The position numbers and the translations under genes were made by a program. A stretch of 64,000 bases of DNA, from the NCBI GenBank assembly GCA_029532625.1, contig JARFXM010000003.1:310001-374000 (forward strand). Direction: 5' to 3'. The first letter of the stretch is position 1. Each line of letters begins with the position of its first letter. Positions 52,083 to 62,614 of the stretch are shown piece after piece. Origin of the DNA: Lomentospora prolificans. Its lineage: Eukaryota > Ascomycota > Sordariomycetes > Microascales > Microascaceae. The notes under the pieces are model-generated. The model was not told the origin of the DNA. It saw only the letters and a program-made list of their open reading frames with translations, and did not search any database.

Positions 52083-53120
52083 AAGCGCAAAAATCCGTTG
52101 CGTGTCTTTCTTTGCAGTCCCTTTTTTTTCTTTTTTTCTTCTTTTTTTATTATATATATATACGAGCACGGAGTTTTGGGTATGGGTATGATACCGATGA
52201 ACCTTGGATGGCACTCTCCTTAAGCTGGCGGCGGGGATTGGAATGGGGTTGGATGGATGGGGATAGGATCCCTGTAGTACATATTTATTATCTACCTAAT
52301 TTGACTTGAACATACTCATCATCTTACACCCCACATAACTACGAAGTAGTGCTTGAAGAATATGTGAGGCCGTTTTCTGTCTTGTAGTTTGTTCCCAGAC
52401 TCATAAGGGAGAAGCGATTGCGCTGGCATGTAGACGAGAGGGGAAGAAATGGAACTAATATTATAATATCCTCTAAGTTTGTTCTCTGTTTAAGCCAATT
52501 CAGACCTGCTAAACGAAGACGAACCAAGACTTCGAGCTAAAACTGGCGATGGCTTCCTCGACAAATTGGCTTCTCTGCCACAGTGGCTAGTGAGATGTGG
52601 CTGACCAAATTGTCGATGCTCACCGCCTATAAAATTCTGCCCCACCACGAGCAGAGTATCATTCAGAAAATCCTTAACAATTGTAGGCATAAACCACATG
52701 AATATATGTTAGACAATGAAGTTCTTGTACCCCGAGACCTCCAACCACAAACTCCCAACGGCGGTCAACTCAGGGCAGAAAAAAAAATCGAATTGAAAGA
52801 AGCTTCCTACTTCTTTTGCCTCCACCCTAATACATCACCCGCAGGAAATTTCCCAACCTCGCCGACGCCCACCCAGCAAGGAGGTTTGAATTTCGAGTCA
52901 TTGTTCAAGTGACTCTTCGATTGCGGAAAATTATACATTGTTGCATCGAGGTACGACCCATTGTTTCGAAGAGTAGCGACCCTGCGCCGTAGGACTCGTG
53001 ACCTCGCGCTTTTTTTCGTTTTCCCCTTGATTTTGAGCCTTCAAGCATTCGCGTTTCTGACTTTGTTTTTGTGGGAGAACTATAGCGAGGATACAATTAG
53101 CGTGCGAGCCGATCGAAAAG
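52083..53120. other. Region between paralogue B and CBF5
   Basis: This kilobase between two plus-strand genes holds the 3' end of paralogue B, including a T-rich tract and TA repeat near 52126-52162, and the CBF5 promoter. Frames such as 52583-52912 are short and unrecognised. Confidence 0.45.
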
Positions 53121-54858
53121 ATGACTATGGACATTGTTAAGGCGAATGCCGCCGAGGAGGATGAGCAGATCATTAAGCCCCAGGCTTCTACGCCTGCTGT
53201 CGATACCAGCGACTGGCCGCTTCTCTTGAAGAACTACAGCAAACGTATGTCACCCAGCCAAAAAGATCTTCAGAGCGCCTGGTGTACCCCATTCGCGTGG
53301 ATGCGGTTGTGACGAGGCGTGATGATTACTCTGTGAATCGGGACTAATCTGAGGCTCTCACAGTCCTTGTCCGAACTGGTCACTTCACCCCGATTCCCCA
53401 CGGATGCGCTCCGCATAAGCGAGACATCAAGTCGTATATCCAGAGCGGTGTTATCAACTTGGACAAGCCCTCGAACCCTTCGTCCCACGAGGTTGTGTCG
53501 TGGATCAAGCGCATCCTCAGGTGCGACAAGACGGGTCACTCCGGAACTGTACGGATCATCCCAAAGTTTTGCAAATTTGCAATTTGCTGCCCATACTAAC
53601 CATGTGCTCTGCAGTTGGATCCCAAGGTTACCGGTTGCTTGATTGTCTGCGTTGACCGCGCCACTCGATTGGTCAAATCCCAGCAGGGTGCTGGTAAGGA
53701 GTATCTTTGCGTCATCCGACTCCACGACAGGATCCCGGGTGGCCAAGCCCAGCTCGCGCGTGCCCTTGAGACCTTGACTGGTGCCCTCTTCCAGAGGCCT
53801 CCGTTGATCTCAGCCGTCAAGCGCCAGCTCCGTATCCGAACCATCCACAACATTAATCTCATCGAGTTTGACAATGACCGCGGTCTCGGTGTATTCAGCG
53901 TCTCCTGCGAGGGTACGTCTGCCCACTTGATTCGGGAGTTAAAAGTTCATTAACTAACCGTGTTCCAGCTGGTACTTATATCCGAACTCTCTGCGTTCAT
54001 GTCGGGCTTCTCCTTGGTGTCGGTGCCCACATGCAGGAACTCCGTCGTGTGCGGTCCGGTGCCATGGACGAGTCCAAGGGCATGGTGACCCTCCACGACG
54101 TCCTCGATGCCCAGTGGCTCTACGACAACACCAGGGATGAATCCTATCTCCGCAGGGTCATTATGCCCCTCGAGTCTCTCCTCTGCACCTACAAGAGGCT
54201 AGTTGTCAAGGACAGCGCTGTCAACGCCGTTTGCTACGGTGCCAAGCTCATGCTCCCCGGTTGTAAGTTTCTATCTATGCCTCGGTGATGAAAATTGCCT
54301 AACAGCGTTATAGTGTTGCGATATGAAGATGGTATTGAGCACTACGAGGAGATTGTCCTCATGACCACCAAGGGTGAGGCCATCTGCCTCGGTATCGCCC
54401 AGATGTCCACTCTCGAAATGTCCACCTGCGATCACGGCGTCGTCGCCAAGGTCAAGCGCAACATCATGGAGCGCGACCTCTACCCCCGCCGCTGGGGCCT
54501 CGGTCCCACCGCCATGGAGAAGAAGAAGCTCAAGGCCGACGGCAAGCTTGACAAGTACGGCAGGATAACGGAGAACACCCCGGCGAAGTGGAAGTCCGAC
54601 TACAAGGACTACAGCGCCCCCTCTGACGAGGCTGGTGCTTCTGCCGAGGCCCCTGCCACCCCCAAGGCCATCGAGGCCGCGCCCGCCGCCCCTGCTGCCG
54701 CGGAAACCCCCGCCGCCGACGAGGACTCCAAGAAGAGGAAGAAGGATGCCGAGACCCCCGACGAGAAGGCCGAGAGGAAGCGAAGGAAGGCAGAGAAGAA
54801 GGCCGCCAAGGAGGCGAAGAAGGCCGCCAAGAGCAAGAAGGAGGACGATAGTGATTAA
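53121..54858 (+). CDS. CBF5: H/ACA snoRNP pseudouridine synthase Cbf5 (dyskerin)
   Basis: Exons are 53121-53244, 53364-53548, 53615-53912, 53969-54262 and 54314-54858, giving 481 residues. Cbf5 is the catalytic subunit of H/ACA RNPs, converting uridine to pseudouridine in rRNA and snRNA in the nucleolus. The dyskerin N-terminal extension (WPLLLKNY..LLVRTGHFTPIPHG) is followed by the TruB domain with the catalytic aspartate in GTLDPKVTG (Asp about 105), split exactly before the Leu by intron 2. RIPGGQAQLARALE, RPPLISAVKR and AGTYIRTLCVH follow, then the PUA domain (about 277-352). The tail is a Lys/Ala/Glu run ending KKEDDSD, as in yeast Cbf5. No H/ACA or complete C/D snoRNA is evident in the introns. 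Confidence 0.96.
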
Positions 54859-55537
54859 GCAGTGTTGTGCTTTTGTGTGAGAGGTCGAGGCGGCTTGAAT
54901 GAATGAATGCGGAAGCTGGTGAAGATTGTGGAGAGAGTATGGCATCGTTGGGGGGGTTATGTTGCTGTAACCATACCTTGGGAATTTCTGTCTTTGTCGG
55001 TGCAAGGGGCGTTTGGCTTTTGTTCTTGTTTTCCTTTGCTCGCACACTTGTTTTATTTTCCTTAATCTGGCCCAGGTCTGTAGATAGGAATCTGGAAAAG
55101 TTTTGAAACTTGGTGACGTTAACATGTAGCCCGAGGTTTCTAGTCCACGACGGGGGTGAAAAACCAACCTGACTACAGCGAAAACTAGGGCTCTTCTTAC
55201 CACATCTCTCCTTAGAAACATGCAAACGAACTGATCAACTCTTGTATAATCCATAAAACATTCCAACACGGCAAGGGCCCGCCCTATCCTCAACCACGTA
55301 GCATGTCGCTGCCAGCCTCCATCAGCCCAAACTGGAGTGTGAAATCAAAGTTGCCGCTAAATCGACGTTGACCGTGAATCCGAAGGAGCTACCTAGCTAA
55401 CAAAATCTGCCCACAGCCTCGGCTAAAGCTCTTTTTCAATCGGCTCGCAGGTCCTGACCGTGGCTGTCGCCATCTATAGGAAGCCGTAGCGAATACATCA
55501 TCTTTTGGGGCTCCCTGCCATACAGCAGATTGGATTG
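54859..55537. other. Downstream region of CBF5
   Basis: These 679 bases carry the CBF5 3' end. I see no gene. They border the relic region to the right. Confidence 0.4.
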
Positions 55538-56516
55538 TCATGCCGCCTTAAACGACCCCTCGGTCCCGCAATGAATTCTCGACGAGTCTGGTTCTAAGAG
55601 CCGGATATAATCCTGCGTGTATCTGGGCAGAACTTTGAGCGGCTCGTGGGTCATAGGAGTTGATCGGAGTGAAAAGCGAAAAAGAGTTGGGCTGAGGTGA
55701 ATTTGACAATCAGAGTTGCGTAAAGAAACATCACACACCATCAGTCTTCGTAGCCAGGCAATGTTGGTCCCTACGTTGGCCAATTTAGCTATTACTTCTG
55801 TACCAGGCTGGCTGAAGCTCTCGCAAATTGGCGGCGACTGTAGGCTTTGCACACTAGACAACTCAATGGAATCGCCATTCCGTTGGGGGGGCAGTTGCCG
55901 GATTATCGACTTCAGAATCGTCTCATAGTTCGAGTTATCGCGGAGGCCACTGCAGAAATGGCGAATAACCATACCATCGAGATGACAGTTTTACCAGGGC
56001 CAGGCGACCCATGTAACCAAAGGGGCCGGATTCCACCCCTTACATGAAGCTACGAGTCTACCTTCCCTTGCCTTGGAATTCTAAACTGCATGTTCCCTCA
56101 TTTGACAAGGTCTCGTTGAGGGACTCCCAGAGTGTGATCTGGTCAGAATCGTGAATCTGGAGGTGAGCAACGATAGCTTGAAACTTCCTTTCGATCTCAG
56201 CTTTCTCTTCTCGTTCTCGGGCGTCTAGATCCTCAGCGCGATTGGTCTTTCGTTCTTTTAGTAGACTTTGAATCTTCGCGATATTGAGGGCCACTGCTTC
56301 CTTGTAAATAAAGTCCGCATGATAATTCAAGTCATCTATCAACCTCTTGAATCTTTGCTCGAATCGGCCCCATGTAGTCAAGAAGAAAAAGCCTTCCATC
56401 CTAGCCGGTATGATGGTTGGCATGCTCAACATCGCCCACTTCTCCCAGCTGTGGTGGCAGCCTAGTGAACTACAATACCAACCAACACGCCCATTTTCTT
56501 TTCCAATAAGAGTCAA
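55538..56516 (-). pseudogene. Relic of a fungal NACHT/STAND (NLR-like) gene
   Basis: Three fragments in different frames read in the order of a fungal NACHT protein. The first (56516-56058) has FEQRFKRLIDDLNYHADFIYKEA, then a charged helical stretch, then LNETLSNEGTCSLEF. This matches the helical segment and the [C/G]TC[SE] anchor that precede the P-loop. The second, around 56030-55930, reads RPLWLHGSPGPGKTVISM, an intact Walker A in another frame. The third (55972-55538) reads VIRHFCSGLRDN..YETILKSIIRQL, the block normally just after the P-loop. Stops and frame changes separate them and no intron fits the 24-base gap. There is no repeat domain downstream. These proteins control non-self recognition and cell death in fungi; this copy looks dead. 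Confidence 0.68.
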
Positions 56517-56751
56517 AATAATTCAGCTGTAAAACTCGAGAGTCAAAAATCAGGCACAGATCTCTGCTTTGGCCGAATATAGAACAGCTAAGGGTTCAGA
56601 CGTTGATATCATGAGGCTGTGGTTCAGCAGTGGGCGGCGAGTGCCCAGGTCCGGAGCACATAATGGTCAATGAATCGCGTCGCAGACACCTCCTTCTACT
56701 CACAGAGCTCAGAGAGACTGAATGTTTTCCTCTATCTGATGGATTTCTCCT

Positions 56752-57651
56752 TTGTGGCAGAGGGTCCTCCCTCTAAGAGGAAGCGCGAAGCAGACTTCAG
56801 CTGCCTTCAGGAAACACCGGCATACAATGCAAGCTTCGCCCAGCAACCCCCGTCAAGCATTCTTTTCTGTCAATACAATACAACAACTAGGCCAGCTTTT
56901 GGGAGTCCAGGCATGCGAGCCTACATGGGGAGCTGGCCATGTCATTGCCGATCCCATGGGGTTAGGCAAAACGCTCACCATGATCGCATTAGCAGCCCCT
57001 GATCTATCTCTGGACGAGATGCAGTGTTATCGGCTGGAAAAAGCAGGGATAGGGTGTCTGCGATTTGATGGCAAGGTGCCTCAAAAAGATCGCAACGGGA
57101 TCATCGAGCGATTCAAGACCGATCCGTCTAAACGAAACGAGTTTTGGTACTCACACTTTCATGCAGAGCTGTTGGGTGAGTTTATCTAAGTGTGGGCTCG
57201 ACTGGAACTGTAGGACTGATGTGATCTCGCCCAGCTTGACTTTGACCGCTGCGTCGCGTGCCTACCTCATGGAGCCTCATTGGTAATTATTGATCCGAGT
57301 TTTTGTGTGGACGACTTTCCTATCTAATTACCTGTTGTTCTTCCAGGAACCCGACATCGAGGAACGGGCTTTGGGTCGAATCCATAGAATCGGACAAGAG
57401 AGAGAGGTCACGACTATCCGTCGCTTTATACGAGATTCGCTCGAAGAGGCGCGTTTCCTAATAATGTGTTCAGAAGATTGAATATTAATGATTCTAAAAC
57501 CGGGCTGGATAGCATGTAATGGATGTGCAGCAGTTGAAAAAAGACCTTGCAAGAGTTATTCTCTCACCTCACGAAGGGGAAAGAACCCTGGACAGTCTCG
57601 AGAATTGCAGGTACTATTTGGTCACACACCCCTAATCGTTGCGATGATACT
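56752..57651 (+). pseudogene. Relic of a SNF2-family helicase (Rad5/Ris1-like) with the core deleted
   Basis: The first frame contains GHVIADPMGLGKTLTMIALA, the SNF2 motif I, but about ten residues later it jumps to LEKAGIGCLRFDGKVPQKDRNGIIERF, which belongs to the second helicase lobe. Several hundred residues are therefore missing at about 57003-57035. A one-base loss in the T run at 57142-57145 shifts the frame; beyond it VLTLSCRAVG runs to a usable GTGAGT donor (57176) and CAG acceptor (57234), then LTLTAASRAYLMEPHW, a second donor and acceptor (57283-57346), another frame break, and DIEERALGRIHRIGQEREVTTIRRF (motif VI). MDVQQLKKDLARVILSPHEGE at 57523-57585 is the family C-terminus. A working enzyme is not possible from this sequence. 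It lies head to head with the NACHT relic. Confidence 0.78.
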
Positions 57652-57683
57652 AAGAAGTGATTCTAGAAGTTACGTTCTTTGTT

Positions 57684-57686
<3 letters not shown>

Positions 57687-57715
<29 letters not shown>
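57687..57715. repeat. (GA)n microsatellite
   Basis: About 14 GA units lie just beyond the end of the SNF2 relic. Confidence 0.9.
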
Positions 57716-57719
<4 letters not shown>

Positions 57720-58739
57720 GGTGTGAGATTTCAGCCCACAGAGTGGTTTGGCGCCTGGTTGCTCCATTGCTTTCTCGGATGGAGTCGTCTACGTTCACTT
57801 GCAGGTACAGATGACGCGAGAGCACTTTGATCAACTCACCGCATGCGCTCCGGACATGGAGGGGAAAGTCCACGTTGTGCGCACCCCAGCGGTCTGGACA
57901 ACGGGTGGAGGGGAATTCGAAAACTCATGGATTCGGTGGGATTGATGCCCGAGGTGTATACAATGAGTGCGTCTTGATCCATCCATCCCCTTTTTTTTTT
58001 TGCTGGACAACGCAGCGCATGCAGGTATGTGCTTATTACACGAGGGAATCTGTGGGGGTGGACTGATGAATGGCGGATCTTCTTTTCGGTCCCAAGTTGT
58101 TGATGCGGGCGATCTGGTGATCACTTCCTGGGCGGATCTCTTCGGGACTCCCGTTTTCCATCCATTCGATATTTTCCTGCATGAAAAATAGTCGTTTTAG
58201 TGAGAGCGCGCGAAGAAATGAAATGAAATGACGATGTTACGGGCGAGACGCCGAGCCTGTATTGATCTACTGTGATGAGCGGCGAAGGGCGCTTAGAAGA
58301 GCCAGCGAGGGTCTTATGTGACGGCTGGCCTGGCTAGGAGTGTGTTGGGACTCGAGGTGCTCGTAGGCGCCTGGCGGCCTGGCTGTGACGACGATGGCGC
58401 CTGGGGAGATTTGATGGGGAAATTTGGCCACTTTGGAAAGCGAGTCTGGTCTGTGCGAGAGCCAGCTGAGGCTGCATTGAGTAAGTTTGTGTATTATTAT
58501 CAAGGTGGATCTGGTCTCGCTGCGCCTTCCCAGGCTGGCCTCAGCCAGCATTGAGCTATCGTGGGTTTTCCAAGTACTTGCCTGCGGCGTCTGTTCCCAG
58601 ATCCACAGCCAGCCAGCGGTGAAGCCAGAGCACCAATCTATTCACGACCAAATTAATTTGGGTCTGCCGAAGCCCATTCATCTTTTCCGTGTCGAAGCAA
58701 AGACCCGGGCCCAGCAGGCTCTACTCACAAATAAAGACG

Positions 58740-58775
<36 letters not shown>
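58740..58775. repeat. Poly(A) run of 36 bases
   Basis: An uninterrupted A run follows a purine-rich stretch. No LINE or SINE body with RNA-polymerase III boxes is recognisable upstream, and no target-site duplication was found by eye. Confidence 0.9.
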
Positions 58776-58778
<3 letters not shown>

Positions 58779-60709
58779 ATCCCATCACCGAGTAGCGAGG
58801 TGTGGCCGGTGTGCAAAAGCCGGTAGACGAATATTATCCGATCCGCCAGCAGCATATGCCCCTCCATCACGGCGGGAATGTGTCTTGGCTCTTATCACCC
58901 CTCGTTTATCTCTTGGTTTCCCCTCACCTGCTCTCGTTTCTCTCCCACTTCCCGCCGCATCCCTGAAACGAAACGGCAAGAGGCATGGATGGTACGAAGT
59001 AAGTGGCGAAAGACGGGACAGCATGATTGGTTATGCTACTTGACAGGTTTCCCCATTCGGAAAATTCCCAACATGATTTTCTGCCACACCATCCCGTCGG
59101 GTGTTTCTTTCCCTGTGTTCTTGTTCGCGCCTACTACTTGTAGAAGGGAAAAGAGAGGTACAAGGGTACTTGGACACCAAACGGCGAGCCCACAGTTGGT
59201 GTTGGGCAGCCAGCACGGCTCGGCAGGGACTGGACAACCCACCTCTCACTGGTTTTGCCAATGCCTGGCTGGCCTGCTTCCACAATCAAGGTTAATGAGT
59301 TTTCAGGTACCACGGACGCAACCTCTTAAAACTCACAGGCGAAAGCCATTTAAGCAAAGCTCTTCCCGCTCCCCATTAGCAAGGTGGAATAAGCCGACGG
59401 CATAAGAGAGTAAATGACGAACGTGTTTCGAAAGAGAACGAGACATTGTTGGAGTCGGCCCACCATCTAAGGCTGCTTGCCAGCAACGAAAAAAAAGAAT
59501 CGAAACGAACAGGGAAGGGTATCCGTGGAATGAATGCCTAATCCCAACAGCACGATTAGGAAGAAGGCTTCCTTCTTCCCCTCGAATTTCTCTCATCCCC
59601 GGGGCGTGAACTTTGGTTTCCCCCCTTCCCTTTGCGACCCGAGTCTCTTTGCGCTCCGCAGCTGATTCGCCAGCGGGCGGATGGCAGCAGTGCATTGGGG
59701 AATCATCGTGATAGGCTCCGTGCGTGCCGGGGGCGGCTCCGTGGCACATGCTGGCTGGGGCCCTTGGTGCGTTAGGTTCGGACTGGGGTATCGATCGGGC
59801 AGCTTGACGATTGTTGGAAATGGGAAAATGCGACGGTGACACAGCCCTTTCTTTTCTGCCTGTGAATGTGGTCTGCCTGTCCTGCGCGGTAGGGTGTACG
59901 ACTCTGCCATGTACTCTGCCCTGTGTCTGTTCTTTCGCTGGCCTTGCAGAAGAATTCGGCAATGGCCCCGGCCGTCGATGATGGCGAGTCTGTGCCATCT
60001 CATCCCCATCCCCATCCCAAGCCACGAACGCAGTTTGGGGTTTGGCTCCCATATACAAGAACCCCCTTCCTCCTCCTTCCCCTACTCGTAGGACCCTGAC
60101 GATCTCCCTCGTCTTTTTTCCGTCTCCTTTTCTTTGGACTTTCTCTTCTTCACTAACCCTCAAAGCAGATTCTTCCCCCTCCCCCAAAATAGTTTAGACT
60201 TATCCCCTCAAATGTCTTGTCACGATTCCTAGACTTTTTTTCTTTCCTTCTTTACCCTTTACCCTTTTCCCCTAATGAAATCCCCCTACTAAGCGTTCCG
60301 TTGAGTCGGCCACGTTTCCCTTGTCTACATTGAAGGTCTGAGACCGAAAGCACATATCTTTGTCTTGAATTCCACTTGACTCTCCCCGTATTCGAGTAGA
60401 CTTACTGGGCAAATTCCATTCATACGTGTGTATCGTCTTCGTATCACTCTATTCTGTTACACCTTTACACTTATACACTGAATTAGCCCTCCTTCCCCGG
60501 GAGACTGGATCTCTACCGACGATACGCTCATCCGACTTATGCAAGATTGACTCCTCCACATCACCATCTCTACCCGGATCTTACCACTAATAGCCCTCTT
60601 GTCTTAATTCACCCTTGTTTTATTTTCCTTGTATCGTGTGTACCAACACCGACCAAAAAAAACAAACAAATCATAGAGGGAGAGGTTCGGAAGTCTCGTC
60701 GGCTCCGTC

Positions 60710-62614
60710 ATGGCACTTACACTACATGCTCTGTTCTACTTTCTTTTACTTCTACAATGGGATACTGTTGCGGCTTTCAAGGTCACAGAGGGATCGCCTT
60801 GCGCCTCTTTGTGCGCCGAAGACTCGGAGGCTCCCGTTGCGAACTCTACTGTGGCGAATAAGGGGTTTGTCTGTGAAGATGACGAGTTTAGCTCGCATTC
60901 GATAGGCCAAAAGTTCCAAAAGTGCATGGGATGTTTGGAGGAGAGCGAGTTTGTGAATGGGGAGGAGAATGACCAGATGTGGTTCTTGTGTAAGTAGGAC
61001 TGAGTCCATGACTCTCTGGATGGCTGAGACTAACGCGAGCACAGATAATATGAGGTATTCTGTTGGCTATTGCGTCTTAGGTCTCCACAACGCTTCCGGA
61101 GTTGGCTCCAGCCCGTGCCAGACCACTACATCATGCGGCGCTCTTGAGAACTCAATGCTTCAGGAGGGAAGGCCTCAGTACTCCTACTGCGAGTCCGGAG
61201 ACCGAACCATCATCCCCTCTGACGAGTTTTCATCATGTCTCTCCTGCGTGAAAACGGGAGGCTCCCACGGATATCTGACCAACTGTAGGGGATGCTCGCT
61301 TCCTTGGAAAATACATCGAAACTAACATGCACAGTCCTCATCGCACTCGAAGCAGGCTGCGACCAAAAACCAACGGCAGGCCAAAAGCTCGCCCTCAACG
61401 ACACCGTCTTCACAGACACAACCATCACTCGCCAGGAAACGACCAGTTCGGAGCCAGAGGATGAGAACACCAGTCTACCTCCGACGACAATTGCCGCCAT
61501 TGCCGTCTCCATCGTCGTCGCGCTGCTGCTCTTCGCTGGCTGCGGTTTCATCCTGTGGCGCAGAAAGTCGAAGCGCAAAGAGGGAAAGCGAGAAATGGCC
61601 TTCACCAAGGGCTGGGTGAAGAAGACCAAGATTGGCAATTTAGGCGGGAGGAACACGGCGTCTTCTCTCGACTTTCGGTGTAGGACACGCGTGACTCCTT
61701 TAGCTTCCAGGTTTGATTTCAGAGGGGTGGGACTCGAGGACGATGATGTGCCGCAGGTTAGGAGTCCTGCCATGGCAAACATCGACGAGAAAGACGAGCT
61801 GCGGAGCCATGAGGAAGAACAGCGCCGGCTAGAAGAGGAACAAAGACTATACTTTGTCCACCCTGGAGACGCCCTAGGCTCGAATCCCGTCCTGGCCGCT
61901 CCCCCTTCCATACACAGCTCGCCACACTCGCAGTACCCATCTCCACCTCCCCAACAGCCCCTACCTGCACCTCCGGCCGCAAAGCCCCTCCAACTACGGC
62001 CTGTCGCGGGGCCTACATCCTCTTCCCGCCCTCCCTACACGCCCCCGCCCCGTTCCCGAATGGGCTCCCTAAACGTCATCACAACTCCCACCTCGACCCC
62101 GCCCCAGTTCCCGCGCTCTACGCACTCCTCACCACTTCAGCGACACTCTCCATCCACTCACTCAACGGCGACTCCTACCTCTGCCGGCTCTCACGCACCC
62201 CTTCTAGGCTCGAAACCCTTCTTCATCCCCTCTGCTCCCCGCGCCACCTCGGCCTCCAACAGTCCCAGCGAAGCAATGGGTCCAGTCGTCCGGTGGCTCC
62301 AGGAGCAGCGCGTGGGGAGGGACAGCCGCGGTGGGAGCATCAGGGAGCGGTATCAGGATGACGAGAGGATCGCGACGTCCCGGAGCGAAGCGTCTCCCCA
62401 GTCTACGAACTGGAGCCCCGTAGACCGCGCCGGGGGGTTCCAGAAGCCCGTCCAGCAGCAGCGCGAGGAGTACGAGGATCCCGGGAAGCAGTGGGATATA
62501 AGCAACTTTAGTCGCCATAGGGCGCATCATAGCCGGAGCAATGCGCGCTTGACGGGCGCGCCGACGGAGAGTAGGGTCTTGCCTACGACGTTCCCGCCGC
62601 CGCCGGGCCGATAA
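60710..62614 (+). CDS. 12-Cys ectodomain single-pass membrane protein, paralogue C
   Basis: Exons are 60710-60989, 61045-61284 and 61335-62614, giving 599 residues. The signal peptide (1-22) leads into FKVTEGSPCASLC. All 12 cysteines of the family are present in the same order, with WFLYNMRYSVGYC, SSPC, SCGAL, YSYC, C-x2-C and GCDQKPTAG. The membrane helix lies at about 225-248, followed by WRRKSKRK. The tail of 350 residues is the longest of the three: a Glu-rich helix near 375 (RSHEEEQRRLEEEQRLYF), then a Pro/Ser-rich region with many PP and SP sites and an Arg-rich end. One intron splits the Tyr of YNMRY and is private to this copy. The second lies after YLTN in phase 1, as in A and B. The long C/T-rich leader may be untranslated. 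Confidence 0.87.

Larger units (their letters stand above)
57652..60709. other. Intergenic tract before 12-Cys paralogue C
   Basis: About 3 kb without a supportable gene. Two short frames (57748-57945 and 57967-58191) look mildly protein-like, for example MTREHFDQLTACAPD, but I cannot identify them. The tract contains a GA repeat, a 36-base A run and a long pyrimidine-rich leader from about 60050 to 60700 that probably belongs to paralogue C. GGCTGG/CCAGCC words recur at 58312-58620 and 59205-59280. Confidence 0.5.

Noticed and set aside
53245..53363. Possible C/D-box snoRNA in CBF5 intron 1 (GTGATGA followed by CTGA)
   Set aside because: The two boxes are only about 25 bases apart, no terminal stem is visible, and the CTGA overlaps the ACTAAT branch region. 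It is most likely chance.
57748..58191. Two open frames after the SNF2 relic, one faintly like a phosphatase segment
   Set aside because: The resemblance rests on a few residues, there is no catalytic CX5R loop, and the frames do not join by plausible splicing.
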